Positions 15,189 through 24,890 of a stretch of DNA of 64,000 bases are shown piece after piece. Within the stretch, counting starts at the first letter, position 1; each line of letters opens with the position of its first letter. The translations under genes and the position numbers were made by a program. The notes under the pieces were generated by a model. It searched no databases. It was not told the DNA's origin and was given only the letters and a program-made list of their open reading frames with translations. Source of the DNA: Actinomycetales bacterium (GTDB lineage Bacteria; Actinomycetota; Actinomycetes; Actinomycetales; Dermatophilaceae); the NCBI GenBank assembly GCA_016710385.1, contig JADJVX010000022.1, positions 124,001-188,000 on the forward strand. The letters run 5' to 3'.

Positions 15189-17168
15189 CTACGCGTGCGC
15201 CGAGGGAGGCTGGGGCTCCTGGTGTGGTGACGGCTCCGGAGGAGCCACCGGCTGCGCAGATTGATGTCCCGGGGGGGAAGCCCATGGCGCAGCTTGCGGC
15301 GGCCAGGGGGCCTGCGACGGCGCAGCCTGAGCCTGCGGCGGAGTCCCAAACGGAGACGGGTACTGGGCCGGCGCAGCCTGAGCCTGCGGCGGAGTCCCAA
15401 AAGGAGACGGGTACTGCGGCGGGGCGGCATACGGCGGCTGCTGGACCCCCCACGGGGCGGAAAGCACCGATGCCGGCGTAGGAAGCAACGTCGGCAGGTC
15501 TGGATTGGGCCTGATCCGTGAGACAGCTGCCGCGAGCGCACCGACGAAGGGCGTGACGTAGGTGCCGATCACCGGGATCAGCGCCCCGGCGAGGAACATC
15601 ATGAGGAAGCCGAGTCCGGCCTGGATGCCACCGCTGACGCTCCCGCCGAACAGTCCCAAACCGCCGTTGAGGTCGATCTTGGTGTAGAGGTTGACCGGCA
15701 GGTAGATCGCCGTGAGGAGGGCACCGGTCATCAGACTGTCGCGCCAGTCGACCCGGCCGGACGACTGTCGCATGGTGCCGTGCCGCAGGCCGACGGCCAG
15801 AAGGACGGCGAGGGGCACCAAGGCCAACACCAGAACCCACGGGGGAATGATCGGCGAGACCACGGTGACGAGTTCGCTGCGGGAGGTCCGCGAGGACCCG
15901 AGTCCTGATCCACTCCCGCTCAGCGGCACTCCACCGACGAATTCGGTGGCGATCATGCCGCCGAAAGGCAACAGCCAGACGAATGCTGCGAGCCCGGTCT
16001 TGACGTCGAGCGTGAGGCCATAGATGAGAAGCATGAGCGAGCCGGCGGCGGCCGACAACACGGCATACGTCAGGACCGACCGCGCCGATCCGCGGATCCG
16101 GGCCTGCGCGAGCGGCGAGAGCTTGTCGGCAAGGGGCTTGGGCGAGCCGACCACGGTCCAGCGACCCAAGATGGCCGCGAGCGACACCCAGAACAGCGCA
16201 CCGAGGAATCCTAGGAGAGGGTGTGCACCGGTCGTCACCCTGTTCAGACCGCTGCCCTCGCTGATCCGGCCGAAGAAGGTCAACGCCATCGTCAGCAGGC
16301 CGGCGATGGCGCCGGGCACCAGGGCGGCGGCGACCGCGGCCCGTGCCGACGTACTCGGCTTCCGTCGTTCGAGTCGGCGCGACCACCACAAGGCGAGCCC
16401 GAAGGACAGCGCAAGAGCGATGGGCACAGGCACGGTGACGCTCAGCCCGCCAACGCCAGTGTCAGCCTCCAGCGGCGCACCGAAGGCCATGCCGACAAAC
16501 GTCAAAGCTCGCTGAAACGGGTTGCCGAAGGATTCGAGTGTTGAGTTCGATCCCTCGATGAGGACCAGGAGCAGTCCCACCACGAACGGGACCGCGACCG
16601 ACACCGGACCGATGGCCAGTATGCCGGGGTCGACTTGAGGTGGCGTGAAGGCAGGAATACCGGGAGCGCCATGCTGCGGAGGCACCGCAGCACCCGGCTG
16701 GTGGGCCCACGGCAGAGGGCTCGAGGGCTGCGGGTATGCCGTGTGCGGGCTGGGGTGCGGCATGCCTGCCTGTGGGATCCCTGACTGCGGGGAGTGGCTC
16801 GCCGGCGCTGCCTGTGGTGCCCACCCAGGTACGGGTGGCGGCGTCGGAGAAGCTGGGTTCCAGGGCGCCGGAGGCGGAGCCGTGGCCCACGGCGCGACAG
16901 GCGGAGCTGCCGCCGCACCGCTGGCTTCCGGCGTGGCGGCGGGTCTGTCGAGGCCCTGAGCCTCGAGCTGGGCTCGCAGCGTGGCGCGGTTGACCGTGCG
17001 TTCCACCGGCGGAGGTTCGCTGGCGGGGGCCAGTGACTCAGCACCGGCCTGCGCGGGGCTACCCAGGAAGGGGCTCTGAGGATGTGCGGCAGGTATCTCA
17101 AGGCCGCAACGAGGGCACCTCCCGAGCTGTGCGTGAAACTCGCAGTTGCACGAGGAACACCGAATCAC
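15189..17168 (-). CDS. zinc-ribbon, proline-rich polytopic membrane protein of module 2
   Basis: 659 residues from GTG 17168, selected because GGAGG lies six bases upstream and the start leads directly into the zinc ribbon (IRCSSCNC, then CPRCG). Residues about 55-67 carry VERTVNRATLRAQ, shared with the next gene and two signalling proteins. A Pro/Ala/Gly linker follows (70-180). The body has roughly nine or ten membrane helices (for example FVVGLLLVLIEG, ALVPGAIAGLLTMALTF, WVLVLALVPLAVLLAVG). The cytoplasmic tail has two tandem copies of a 17-residue unit (QYPSPFGTPPQAQAAPA). No named family fits. The helix number resembles EccD, so a role as secretion-pore subunit is conceivable but unproven. 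Confidence 0.8.
   Translation of the reverse strand: MIRCSSCNCEFHAQLGRCPRCGLEIPAAHPQSPFLGSPAQAGAESLAPASEPPPVERTVNRATLRAQLEAQGLDRPAATPEASGAAAAPPVAPWATAPPPAPWNPASPTPPPVPGWAPQAAPASHSPQSGIPQAGMPHPSPHTAYPQPSSPLPWAHQPGAAVPPQHGAPGIPAFTPPQVDPGILAIGPVSVAVPFVVGLLLVLIEGSNSTLESFGNPFQRALTFVGMAFGAPLEADTGVGGLSVTVPVPIALALSFGLALWWSRRLERRKPSTSARAAVAAALVPGAIAGLLTMALTFFGRISEGSGLNRVTTGAHPLLGFLGALFWVSLAAILGRWTVVGSPKPLADKLSPLAQARIRGSARSVLTYAVLSAAAGSLMLLIYGLTLDVKTGLAAFVWLLPFGGMIATEFVGGVPLSGSGSGLGSSRTSRSELVTVVSPIIPPWVLVLALVPLAVLLAVGLRHGTMRQSSGRVDWRDSLMTGALLTAIYLPVNLYTKIDLNGGLGLFGGSVSGGIQAGLGFLMMFLAGALIPVIGTYVTPFVGALAAAVSRIRPNPDLPTLLPTPASVLSAPWGVQQPPYAAPPQYPSPFGTPPQAQAAPAQYPSPFGTPPQAQAAPSQAPWPPQAAPWASPPGHQSAQPVAPPEPSPHQEPQPPSAHA
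15316..15417. repeat. two tandem 51-bp repeats inside the zinc-ribbon membrane protein gene
   Basis: Two copies of a 51-base unit with very few differences encode the two 17-residue Pro/Gln/Ala units of the tail. The period is a multiple of three, so copy-number change would keep frame. Confidence 0.75.
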
Positions 17169-17465
17169 AACATCCTCCAGTTCACATACTCCGGTCCGCG
17201 CGGCCCCACCGGCCGCACGCCCCCACCAGCCCTGCACCCACCGCAGTCATCGTCATGAAGCGGCCCACGCGGAGGGCCAAATGAAGCGGTCGCGCAGAAC
17301 CACAGACCATGGTGACAGAGGATTGGGTCGGAAGTGGACCTGGCAGAGGTCCGATTCGGCATGTTCGAACGCCTTGCCATCCATCCAGACACGTTCCGCT
17401 CCGTCAAGAGCTCAACGCAATGATCCGCGCATTCACCGACGCTGGATCGTCGGCAGACACGGCCA
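17169..17465. other. gap between the two zinc-ribbon genes
   Basis: 297 bases with no frame that looks like protein on either strand. It carries the upstream signals of the larger zinc-ribbon gene. No dyad of motif A or B type was seen. Confidence 0.4.
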
Positions 17466-18266
17466 CTAGGTTGCGCGACCCTTGAACGCAAGCGCTCCCT
17501 TGATGAAGGCAAAACAGTTGAACGCGAGGACCACCATGGCATACAGCGAGACGAAGAGGTAGGGGCTCGCCCCTAGCCACTTGGCGACGGCAACCAATCC
17601 AATGACAGACAGCAGGAAGGTGACCGCGTTGACTGCCGCGCCGATGAAGAGGAGCACCATCCAGGCCGTCGCTGCAGTCGGCCTCGGTTTGACGACCTGT
17701 AGGCCGGCGGCAACGGTGAGCGCACCTCCCACCAAGCCGGTCCAAGCGCTCGAAATGGACTCGGGGTCCATCATGAGGTTGACCACGAACGAGACGACGC
17801 TCAGCACCGCGACGACGAAGAGCAGTCGTTGTGCAGTGACATACGAGCCTTGGCGCGATGGGCCGTCTCCCAGCGGTGGAGTCGTGAAGCTCGGCATTGT
17901 TGACTGGCCGGGGGATAGATCCGGCAGCGCAGAGGCTTGCGGCCCCCATCCGGCTCCCGATGAGCCAACCGCCTCCCATGAAGGCCTCGGTGGCTCTGCG
18001 GACGAAGTCGGCCCCGACATGGATGCCGATGCCTGGCCACCCGGCGGGTATCCAGGTGGCGCGCCTGAACCGACAGCCCCGGTCGGAGCGATGCCCATCG
18101 CGCGCAGGGACGCCCGGTTGACGGTCCGCTCGACGCTGCCCTCGCTCACGACCGGACTGGGGGCCACGGGGGCTGCTGGACGATCACTCATCGATGCACC
18201 ACAACGAGGGCACACCGGAACAGTCAGCTGGGACAGGTACGAGCACGAGGGGCAGGTATGGGGCAT
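17466..18266 (-). CDS. zinc-ribbon membrane protein with RTVN motif
   Basis: 266 residues. The N-terminus is a zinc ribbon (CPSCSYLSQLTVPVCPRCG). Residues about 44-57 read SVERTVNRASLRAMG, almost the same as in the downstream gene. A disordered Pro/Ser/Gly linker (60-140) leads to four membrane helices (LLFVVAVLSVVSFVV to LYAMVVLAFNCFAFI). It is the shorter relative of the protein encoded at 15189. It follows the WXG100 pair by 115 bases, so it belongs to module 2. Probable membrane adaptor or regulator; function unknown. Confidence 0.8.
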   Translation of the reverse strand: MPHTCPSCSYLSQLTVPVCPRCGASMSDRPAAPVAPSPVVSEGSVERTVNRASLRAMGIAPTGAVGSGAPPGYPPGGQASASMSGPTSSAEPPRPSWEAVGSSGAGWGPQASALPDLSPGQSTMPSFTTPPLGDGPSRQGSYVTAQRLLFVVAVLSVVSFVVNLMMDPESISSAWTGLVGGALTVAAGLQVVKPRPTAATAWMVLLFIGAAVNAVTFLLSVIGLVAVAKWLGASPYLFVSLYAMVVLAFNCFAFIKGALAFKGRAT

Positions 18267-18381
18267 GAGGAATCACTTTCGGCGGAGGCCCACGTTTCAA
18301 TGGAGCGAGGCACGGCGGGAACGCGAAAGGCGGCACTGCCGCCCCGCCCATACGGGCGAGCGACAGTGCCGACCGCAGGGG

Positions 18382-18654
18382 TCACATCGAGCCGCTGACC
18401 TGTTGAGCCGACTCGGACAAGCAGGTGGCCCCCATCTTGCCGACATTTCCGGAGATGGTGGTGAGATGCCCGCGATTGCCCTGCCAGGTGGCCTGGAACC
18501 GGCCCTGGTCCAAGCCCCCCCAGTTCTTGGCAAGGGAGGACACGACGTTGTCCACGCCGCTGATGACCTGATTGAGCTGCTGCTGGATCATGAGGAGCTT
18601 GGCTCCTGCGCCGGCGACCGCGACGACATCCATGCCCTGATCGAAGACTGCCAT
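18382..18654 (-). CDS. WXG100 family protein (EsxA/EsxB-like) 1 of module 2
   Basis: 90 residues, helix-turn-helix, with NWGGLDQGRFQATWQG at the turn giving the W-x-G signature. Size and pattern are typical of Esx proteins, which fold as dimers and leave the cell through the type VII machine. It lies 41 bases after its sister gene at 18696, the usual tandem pair arrangement, and just downstream of the module 2 ATPase. Confidence 0.9.
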   Translation of the reverse strand: MAVFDQGMDVVAVAGAGAKLLMIQQQLNQVISGVDNVVSSLAKNWGGLDQGRFQATWQGNRGHLTTISGNVGKMGATCLSESAQQVSGSM

Positions 18655-18695
18655 TGGAATTCCTTTCGTAGAATGTGCTGGGGAGCCTGGAGCGG

Positions 18696-18962
18696 TCAGT
18701 GCGAGGTCTTGGCCTGCTGGGCAATCTCGTTGTTCAGCTGGGTCAGCAGGCTGTTGAGGAACTTGATCGACGCCTGAATCTGGGCCTTCTCCTTGTTTCG
18801 CCAGTTGTTGACAAAGCGCGTGGAGTCGTCACCATTCCACGATTTGTCGATATTGTTGACCTCGCCGTCGAGGTCATTCATGATGCGGGTGAGGGTCTTG
18901 ATGTGCGTTTGGAGGTTGTGCGCCTCCGCCTTGACCTGCTTCTCATTCATTCCGAGCCACAT
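18696..18962 (-). CDS. WXG100 family protein (EsxA/EsxB-like) 2 of module 2
   Basis: 88 residues with the canonical turn KSWNGDDSTRFVNNW (W-N-G) between two amphipathic helices. It is richer in Asn and Lys than its neighbours and encoded by slightly lower-GC DNA. AAGGAGA precedes the ATG. It forms a tandem pair with the gene at 18382, and its upstream region holds a 28-bp perfect palindrome. Confidence 0.92.
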   Translation of the reverse strand: MWLGMNEKQVKAEAHNLQTHIKTLTRIMNDLDGEVNNIDKSWNGDDSTRFVNNWRNKEKAQIQASIKFLNSLLTQLNNEIAQQAKTSH

Positions 18963-19055
18963 GAGCGATTCTCCTTATCTCGTGAGCGGCCTGTTATGGT
19001 TCCGCCCTTATGCTCTCTCTGCGATGTAGAAACAATACAACTGCCTCTTGCATGG

Positions 19056-19083
19056 TGTCGATGGGGAGGACTCCCCATCGACA
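19056..19083. promoter_or_regulatory. extended GGGGAG palindrome, motif A copy 2
   Basis: A perfect palindrome with 13-base arms (TGTCGATGGGGAG) around a GA centre, about 100 bases upstream of the WXG100 pair and 57 bases after the ATPase stop. It may act as operator, terminator or both. The core GGGGAG-N2-CTCCCC matches the copies at 9782 and 26534. Confidence 0.6.
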
Positions 19084-19139
19084 TGCCGTGTGCTCAACGC
19101 TCCAATCTCGTTGAGAAGCAAGGCGACTCAATCTCTACA

Positions 19140-22100
19140 CTACGGCGCACCCACTTGCACCAGTTCCACACTGCCCCGTTCGATGACGAAACCACGTCCC
19201 GGTGGCATGGATCGACGATCCGTTTCCGGGAGGTCGACTCGGAATATCTGGAATCCTTCAGTCCCCTCGGGATGCAACACCAATCCGGCCCGTGAGGTAC
19301 GCGCCCGAGAGGGCAGTCCGAAGTTCGTCCCGTAGAACTGCGCATCGCCTTCGGTGATAACAAACAGCTCGTGATCGACGCACGCCTTGACAAGCGCCTC
19401 GAGTTCGTCCTCCCCGGCGTCGGCAGTGAGGTCGTCGACCCGCTCACAGACGACGACCGAGTAGCGGCCGGTCGGACTGGCGCGGATCTCCCCGGCCAGC
19501 GCTCTTGCGCGGGATATCGCGTCAGCGGACCCCACGGATACTGAGTTCCAGATACCCAACCCGACGAGAGGCGAACTCGCTCGAGGCGTGAACAGATGCA
19601 TATCGGCTAATGGCATCGCGCGGCGCGTCGAGATGCACATTGTCATGAGGGCGGTCGTACGCCCGCTGCCTGAGGGCCCCGTCAAGACGAAAGTGCCCTT
19701 CGGAGTGAAGACATGAGGGGCGAGGGTGCTCGAAGCGACCCCAAGGACAGGTTTGCCGCCCACCACCGCGGGCAATTCCCGGAGGTCGACCCGCTCGGCC
19801 AGGCTTTCGATTTTCGGCGCTTCGCGAACCCCCGCCTTACGAGCCGCCGCCGCGAAAGCACTGATCGCCGCCGCCTGGACCGTTGGATCAGATGAGCCCC
19901 CGAGAACGGCGAACTGCACCTCGTCCTTGCCGATCAACCCACGCCCCGGAGGAGTCTCCGCGTCGAAGACGTCAGCCGGAACGCCGAGAGTAAGGCAGTC
20001 GTCGGCCGACATTCGTTGCACCACTCTGGTCTGAATCGCGGGAGCGAGCGCGGACGGCATACCCGCCTTCTGGTCCACCGAGACGACCAAGTGGATACCG
20101 AGCGGGCGACCTGCCCCGGCCACCGCCCCAAGCCGGTCCAGCCAGTGGAACTTCGAGGACACCTCGTAGTTCTGTTTGAAGGTGCTGGCTCCGTCGATGA
20201 GGACGATGATCCGGGGTAGGTCGGGCTGGCCCGCCAGACGGCGGTACGCGGTGATCGTGCTGGCGTTGACCTTGGCCCACGCCTCGCTGCGCACCGTGAC
20301 CAGCTGCTCAAGGTAGGTGATGAGCCGAGCCACGCGCTCATCGTCGGAGCCGTTGACGATGGTGCCGACGTGGGGAAGAACGGTCAGTCCGTCCAGGCCT
20401 CGATTGCCGAAGTCGAGGCCGTAAACGTGACACGGGCCGCCCTTGATGGTGTAGCCGGCAGCGATGGCGACGGTACGCAATGCTGCCGACTTACCCGAGC
20501 CGGAGATCCCATAGACCGCGAGGTTGCCGTCCTGGTCGGGGTGGAAGGTGAAGGTGGGCTGCTCCTGCCGATCGGGCAGGTCGATGACCCCGAGCGACAG
20601 TTCCTCGTCGGTGCGGCGGGACGGCAGGTTCGCCACGTCGTAGACGTCCTTGAGCGCCGCCAACCACGGGATCCGGGGAGCCGGCAGTTGCGCTACGGCC
20701 GCTGCCTCCTTGATCGATGAAACCAGTCGCTTGATGTCTGTCGGCCCCGGGTTCTCGGCCACGGCATGGGCCTCTTCGTAGACCCACTCCTCGACCCCCC
20801 CGAACACCAGGGTATTGACGAGGATCTTGGGCGGAGGCGGGGTGTCCGAGGTCCAACCACCGGCATACCCGGTCTGGAAAGACGTCAGGCGACCAGGGCC
20901 ACTCTTGCTCATGGCGCGGCCCGGGATAGCCGGGTCGAACAGCGCTGCGTCCTTTGACCCGAGCACGTCGTCGCTATCCGCTTCGTCAGCCATCCGCAGG
21001 GCCAGGCGAAGGTTGGTGTTGGCCCGCAGGTTGTCTTTGATGACACCGGCAGGACGCTGAGTGGCGAGAATGAGGTGCAGCCCCAAGGAGCGGCCCCGCT
21101 GCGCGACGTTGACCATGCCGTCGACGAAGTCCGGAACTTCTTGGACCAGGGCGGCGAACTCGTCGACCACGATGACCAGACTCGGTGGGGTGTCGGCCTC
21201 CCCACGTCGCTCGAGTTCGACGAGGTCCTTGGCTTTGTAGGTCGCCAACAGATGCTCCCGATACCGCAGTTCCGCGGACAACGAGATGAGGGCCCGCCGG
21301 ACCAAGTGCGGCGACAGATCAGTGACGACGTCACCGAGAGTGTGCGGCAGGCTTGCGCACTCTCGGAAGGCCGATCCCCCCTTGTAGTCGACGAGGAGGA
21401 AGGTGACCCTCTGCGGCGAGTGCGCCGCGGCCATCCCGAGGATCCATGCCTGGAGGAGTTCGGACTTGCCTGCGCCAGTCGTCCCTCCGACGAGAGCGTG
21501 CGGGCCTTCAGACCGTAGGTCGACGCTGAATGCTCCCAGCGCCGACTGCCCGATGAGCGCGCGGAGATTTGCTGGACGCCGGTTGGGTTCACCGGCATAC
21601 GGGCCGGTGAGGATGGAGCGTGATTCCGTCCACCGTTCGATGACGGCTTGCGGCGATGTGGCAAGTTCGGGGCCGGCGAGGGTGACGAAGGAAACGGCGC
21701 TGGGCAGGTCGCTGTCGTCTTCGCTGGGAACGCCGGCATCGACGACGGGCGACAGCAACCGGGCTGCCGTCGCCGCGGTGTGCGCATCGCACGACTCGAG
21801 CCGCACAGGTGTCACCGACTCCTGTTGGCGAACATAGCCGACCGCACCGTCGCCCTCGACGACGACGTAGGTGGAACACACTGCCGGTAGACGGGGCTGC
21901 CCTTCTGCCACCCAGAGCACCGCAACTCCCCGGGTGGCGCCCCGCTCAGCCAGGTCGACCAAACGGCTGCGATCGATCGGCGCGTCGCCTTCGATGACCA
22001 CGAGGACGAAGGAGGAAGGCCGGTCGTCTCGTCCGAGTGAGCGACGAGCCTCGATCAGCTCCTCCACCTGGTCGGCCAGCGCGACACAGGCCGGTCCCGT

Positions 22101-23528
22101 TGCCGCCAGATGCTCGGCCTTCAGGGGGGAGTGAGGGGAGTTCACGTGGGGCAGCCACTTGAGGTAATCCCAGTCCGTCGCCGTCTTCGTCGAGGCGAAT
22201 GACGCGACACTGAGTTCGGCGGGTGAGTGGAGGGCAACTGCCTGTAGCACCAGGGAACGCGCAACCCCGAGAGCGTGCGGACGCGGCCCCGCCACGCCGA
22301 TCGCTCCTTCCACCAGTGGACAGACGGCCACCGGCACGTCCGAGATCTGGTCGAGCCCTGCCAGGGCCTGCTCGAGTTCCAGCCACGCGTCGGCTCGAGA
22401 GCGACCGACCTTCGGCATCTCCGTCGTGCACCGCGAGGCCAGTGTGCCAAGTCCCGCTCGCAACTCGAGATAGCGCGGTCCGTCCATTCGTCGGAACCAC
22501 AACCGCGGCGAGCGCGACACGATCGCCGTGACGCACTCCGCGCCAGACAGGTGCTCCTCCTGGCGCACGGCCTGCTCGATCACCTGCTCCAGGCGGATTC
22601 GCTCGGCGATCTTCCCGATGTCCTCCCGGAATTCCTGCATGAGTTCCTTGAACTCACGTTTGTTGTGCATGCTTTGCTCAAGAGCGTTGCCAAGGACCAT
22701 GAGCGGCATCATGAGGAAGAAGATGAGAGACATCAGGTTCTGAGTCATGACGTACATCACGCCGGCGAAGACCAGCGGAAGTGCAGCCATGAACCACGGC
22801 AGGGGTTGGCGGCGCGGACGTTCGGGAAGCTCGGGAAGCGGGAAGTCACGCCCTTCGAAGACCGGCCCCACCTGTGGCGACCTGGAGTAGAGCACCGTCG
22901 CGCCGTCGAATCCGAGCACTCCGTTGACGGCCGCTTTGACCCCGGCCTCGTGGTGCTCGTCCTTCCACCTCACGTGGAACTGGGTGTCTCCGATCTGTAC
23001 CCGATCTCCAGGCAGCAGTTTCGCTCGCGTGCTGACCTTCCCGCCGACGACGGTGCCGTTGGTGGTTCCCAAATCGACGATCTCGACAACGTCGGACACG
23101 ATGAGCTTGGCGTGTTCCCGAGAGGCCAGCGGGTCGGTGAGCGTAACCTCGCAGCCACGACCCCTGCCGATGTAGGACGTGCCGCTCGTGACAGGGAAGG
23201 AGCGCCCGCGGTCTGGGCCCTCGACAACGACGAGGTCGAGCACCGCGCGCTGGGCGCTGCCGAATTGTTCACTCGCCCAGGCCAACCGGACGTGGGCTCC
23301 AGACCTCAGGCCGCTCTCACCGACAGCCGCACGCGGGTCGAGTGACCCGCGATCCCCGTCGAGGAACTCCAGGGTCTGCACGCCGGCCGCGGGAGGGGCC
23401 GTCCGTCCCTTCTTGGGGTCGGCGACAGCCAACCGTGCGGCTAGATCCCCCACCCGCACCGTCGCATCGACGGTCGCCACCAGATCGACATCCCGGCCAT
23501 TGGCGTTGAGGGTGAGTTTGAGTTTCAT
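19140..23528 (-). CDS. FHA-containing EccC/EssC-like type VII secretion ATPase (module 2)
   Basis: 1462 residues, paralogue of the module 1 ATPase with the same order: beta-rich N-terminal domain (1-95), FHA (TSYIGRGRGCEVTL, ASREHAKLIV, LGTTNGTVV), two membrane helices near 245-285, then three ATPase domains. P-loops lie near residues 684 (GTTGAGKSE), 1009 (GISGSGKSA) and 1288 (GPSGSGRTT). Domain 1 has VIVVDEFAALV (Walker B with Glu). Domain 2 ends in IVLIDGAST, and domain 3 again has Arg for Lys in the P-loop. Only domain 1 is expected to hydrolyse ATP well. The start overlaps the stop of the upstream FHA gene by four bases (ATGA). Confidence 0.93.
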   Translation of the reverse strand: MKLKLTLNANGRDVDLVATVDATVRVGDLAARLAVADPKKGRTAPPAAGVQTLEFLDGDRGSLDPRAAVGESGLRSGAHVRLAWASEQFGSAQRAVLDLVVVEGPDRGRSFPVTSGTSYIGRGRGCEVTLTDPLASREHAKLIVSDVVEIVDLGTTNGTVVGGKVSTRAKLLPGDRVQIGDTQFHVRWKDEHHEAGVKAAVNGVLGFDGATVLYSRSPQVGPVFEGRDFPLPELPERPRRQPLPWFMAALPLVFAGVMYVMTQNLMSLIFFLMMPLMVLGNALEQSMHNKREFKELMQEFREDIGKIAERIRLEQVIEQAVRQEEHLSGAECVTAIVSRSPRLWFRRMDGPRYLELRAGLGTLASRCTTEMPKVGRSRADAWLELEQALAGLDQISDVPVAVCPLVEGAIGVAGPRPHALGVARSLVLQAVALHSPAELSVASFASTKTATDWDYLKWLPHVNSPHSPLKAEHLAATGPACVALADQVEELIEARRSLGRDDRPSSFVLVVIEGDAPIDRSRLVDLAERGATRGVAVLWVAEGQPRLPAVCSTYVVVEGDGAVGYVRQQESVTPVRLESCDAHTAATAARLLSPVVDAGVPSEDDSDLPSAVSFVTLAGPELATSPQAVIERWTESRSILTGPYAGEPNRRPANLRALIGQSALGAFSVDLRSEGPHALVGGTTGAGKSELLQAWILGMAAAHSPQRVTFLLVDYKGGSAFRECASLPHTLGDVVTDLSPHLVRRALISLSAELRYREHLLATYKAKDLVELERRGEADTPPSLVIVVDEFAALVQEVPDFVDGMVNVAQRGRSLGLHLILATQRPAGVIKDNLRANTNLRLALRMADEADSDDVLGSKDAALFDPAIPGRAMSKSGPGRLTSFQTGYAGGWTSDTPPPPKILVNTLVFGGVEEWVYEEAHAVAENPGPTDIKRLVSSIKEAAAVAQLPAPRIPWLAALKDVYDVANLPSRRTDEELSLGVIDLPDRQEQPTFTFHPDQDGNLAVYGISGSGKSAALRTVAIAAGYTIKGGPCHVYGLDFGNRGLDGLTVLPHVGTIVNGSDDERVARLITYLEQLVTVRSEAWAKVNASTITAYRRLAGQPDLPRIIVLIDGASTFKQNYEVSSKFHWLDRLGAVAGAGRPLGIHLVVSVDQKAGMPSALAPAIQTRVVQRMSADDCLTLGVPADVFDAETPPGRGLIGKDEVQFAVLGGSSDPTVQAAAISAFAAAARKAGVREAPKIESLAERVDLRELPAVVGGKPVLGVASSTLAPHVFTPKGTFVLTGPSGSGRTTALMTMCISTRRAMPLADMHLFTPRASSPLVGLGIWNSVSVGSADAISRARALAGEIRASPTGRYSVVVCERVDDLTADAGEDELEALVKACVDHELFVITEGDAQFYGTNFGLPSRARTSRAGLVLHPEGTEGFQIFRVDLPETDRRSMPPGRGFVIERGSVELVQVGAP

Positions 23529-24844
23529 TCGCCGGTCTCTCCGTCAGGTAAGCGCGGTGGATGGGTGGTGATCCACGCCGATGCAGTCGATCCGAGGACG
23601 ACCAGGGGGTTGGTGGCAAGCTCGACGACGATCGACTCTCCCGCCTCCAGTGCGACGCCGGGGCTGCCGGGCACGAAGACGAACGATCCGTTCTTGCTCC
23701 CCACGTCCGTGATGACGACTTCGTCATCGACACGTTCGATCCGGAGGTGGTTGCGCGACACCGTCGAGTCGCGTGGGGCAAGTCGCACCGCGCTGCGTCG
23801 CGGGTCCGGCGAACCGTCGACGGTTGGGGCGCGCCCCAGAACGACGGTCCCGGCGAGCGAAAGGACGGCTCCCGAGGAGAGCACGAGGTATGCCGCCGCA
23901 TCCGCCTTGGGCGTGGACGAAGGGTTCACCCTGCCCGTCGGCTGTTGTTGCGGTGGCAACTCGGACGCGACATCAACGGCGCCCGGGGCACTGATTCCCG
24001 GTTGGTCTCGCGGCTCGGGCTCAGGCTCTGGCTTAGGCTCTGGCGCCAGCCAGCGTGACCGTCCTCGCGCCGTCGGAGTGGGTCGTGCGTGCGGGGTGTC
24101 GGGCACCACGCTCCGGCCGTGTTCACCGTCGGTCGCGTGGGCGTCGAGTCCGACCCTTGGCTCTTCAGCCGCTTCTTCCGCGCCGGCCGACGGCTGATCG
24201 TCCTCGGCCACACGTTCTTCCGCAGAGTGACTCAACTCGCGCAACCACCAGGCGTCCGGTGCGGCCGGAGGCGGCGGCGCCCAGGCCTCCGGCTGCGAGG
24301 GCGCCGGCTGCTCATCGGGTGCCGAATCGGTCACGGCGACGGCCTCCGACTCGCCTCCCAATGCGAGCCCAGCCAGCACCTCGTCGGGGAGCTGGACACC
24401 GAGCTTGGCCATCACCTCGGGGGTCAAGTCGACCGGGCCACGTCTCGCGGGTGCGTCAATCTCGGTCACGATGGAGCCGTCAGCGGGCTCGAGCCGCACT
24501 TGACGCACACCCCAGTCGACCACCTGGTCGAGCTTCTCCTCCTCGACGCATTCGAGGGTCTCGGTGCGCTCACCGCCCCTGAGGACTACCCGGGCCGGTC
24601 CCCGCACGACGGCGCGACACTTCGGAGCGGACTCCACACCCGCGTATGCCGGTGGGTCTGGCAGCGCCCCGGCAGCGGCTTCCAGCGTCGCCAGGACCAC
24701 GTCCATGTTCGCGGTATCGGCCAGCGTGCCGATGACCTTGACCAGCGGGTGGGCACGCGGCATACGGATCAGGGCCTGAAAGGCGGCACCGCCGATGTGA
24801 CTCCAGCCCTGCGCAGCTGGGACGTCGTAGGTGATCCGTGCCAT
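23525..24844 (-). CDS. FHA domain protein coupled to module 2 ATPase
   Basis: 439 residues from ATG 24844. Residues 1-130 form a domain like that at the front of the FHA proteins at 10061 and 41951 (VVLATLEAAAGALPDP, CRAVVRGPARVVLR). A long acidic and Pro-rich linker follows, including an EPKPEPEPEP run. A C-terminal FHA domain is visible (VVLGRAPTVDG, VSRNHLRIE, VGSKNGSFV). There is no membrane segment. Translation is coupled to the ATPase gene, which also has a FHA domain, so the two products probably work in one complex. The exact role is unknown. Confidence 0.85.
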   Translation of the reverse strand: MARITYDVPAAQGWSHIGGAAFQALIRMPRAHPLVKVIGTLADTANMDVVLATLEAAAGALPDPPAYAGVESAPKCRAVVRGPARVVLRGGERTETLECVEEEKLDQVVDWGVRQVRLEPADGSIVTEIDAPARRGPVDLTPEVMAKLGVQLPDEVLAGLALGGESEAVAVTDSAPDEQPAPSQPEAWAPPPPAAPDAWWLRELSHSAEERVAEDDQPSAGAEEAAEEPRVGLDAHATDGEHGRSVVPDTPHARPTPTARGRSRWLAPEPKPEPEPEPRDQPGISAPGAVDVASELPPQQQPTGRVNPSSTPKADAAAYLVLSSGAVLSLAGTVVLGRAPTVDGSPDPRRSAVRLAPRDSTVSRNHLRIERVDDEVVITDVGSKNGSFVFVPGSPGVALEAGESIVVELATNPLVVLGSTASAWITTHPPRLPDGETGE

Positions 24845-24890
24845 GCGCGTCCGGTTTCCGCTCTTCCGTCGATCGATGGGCCGCCGAGGT

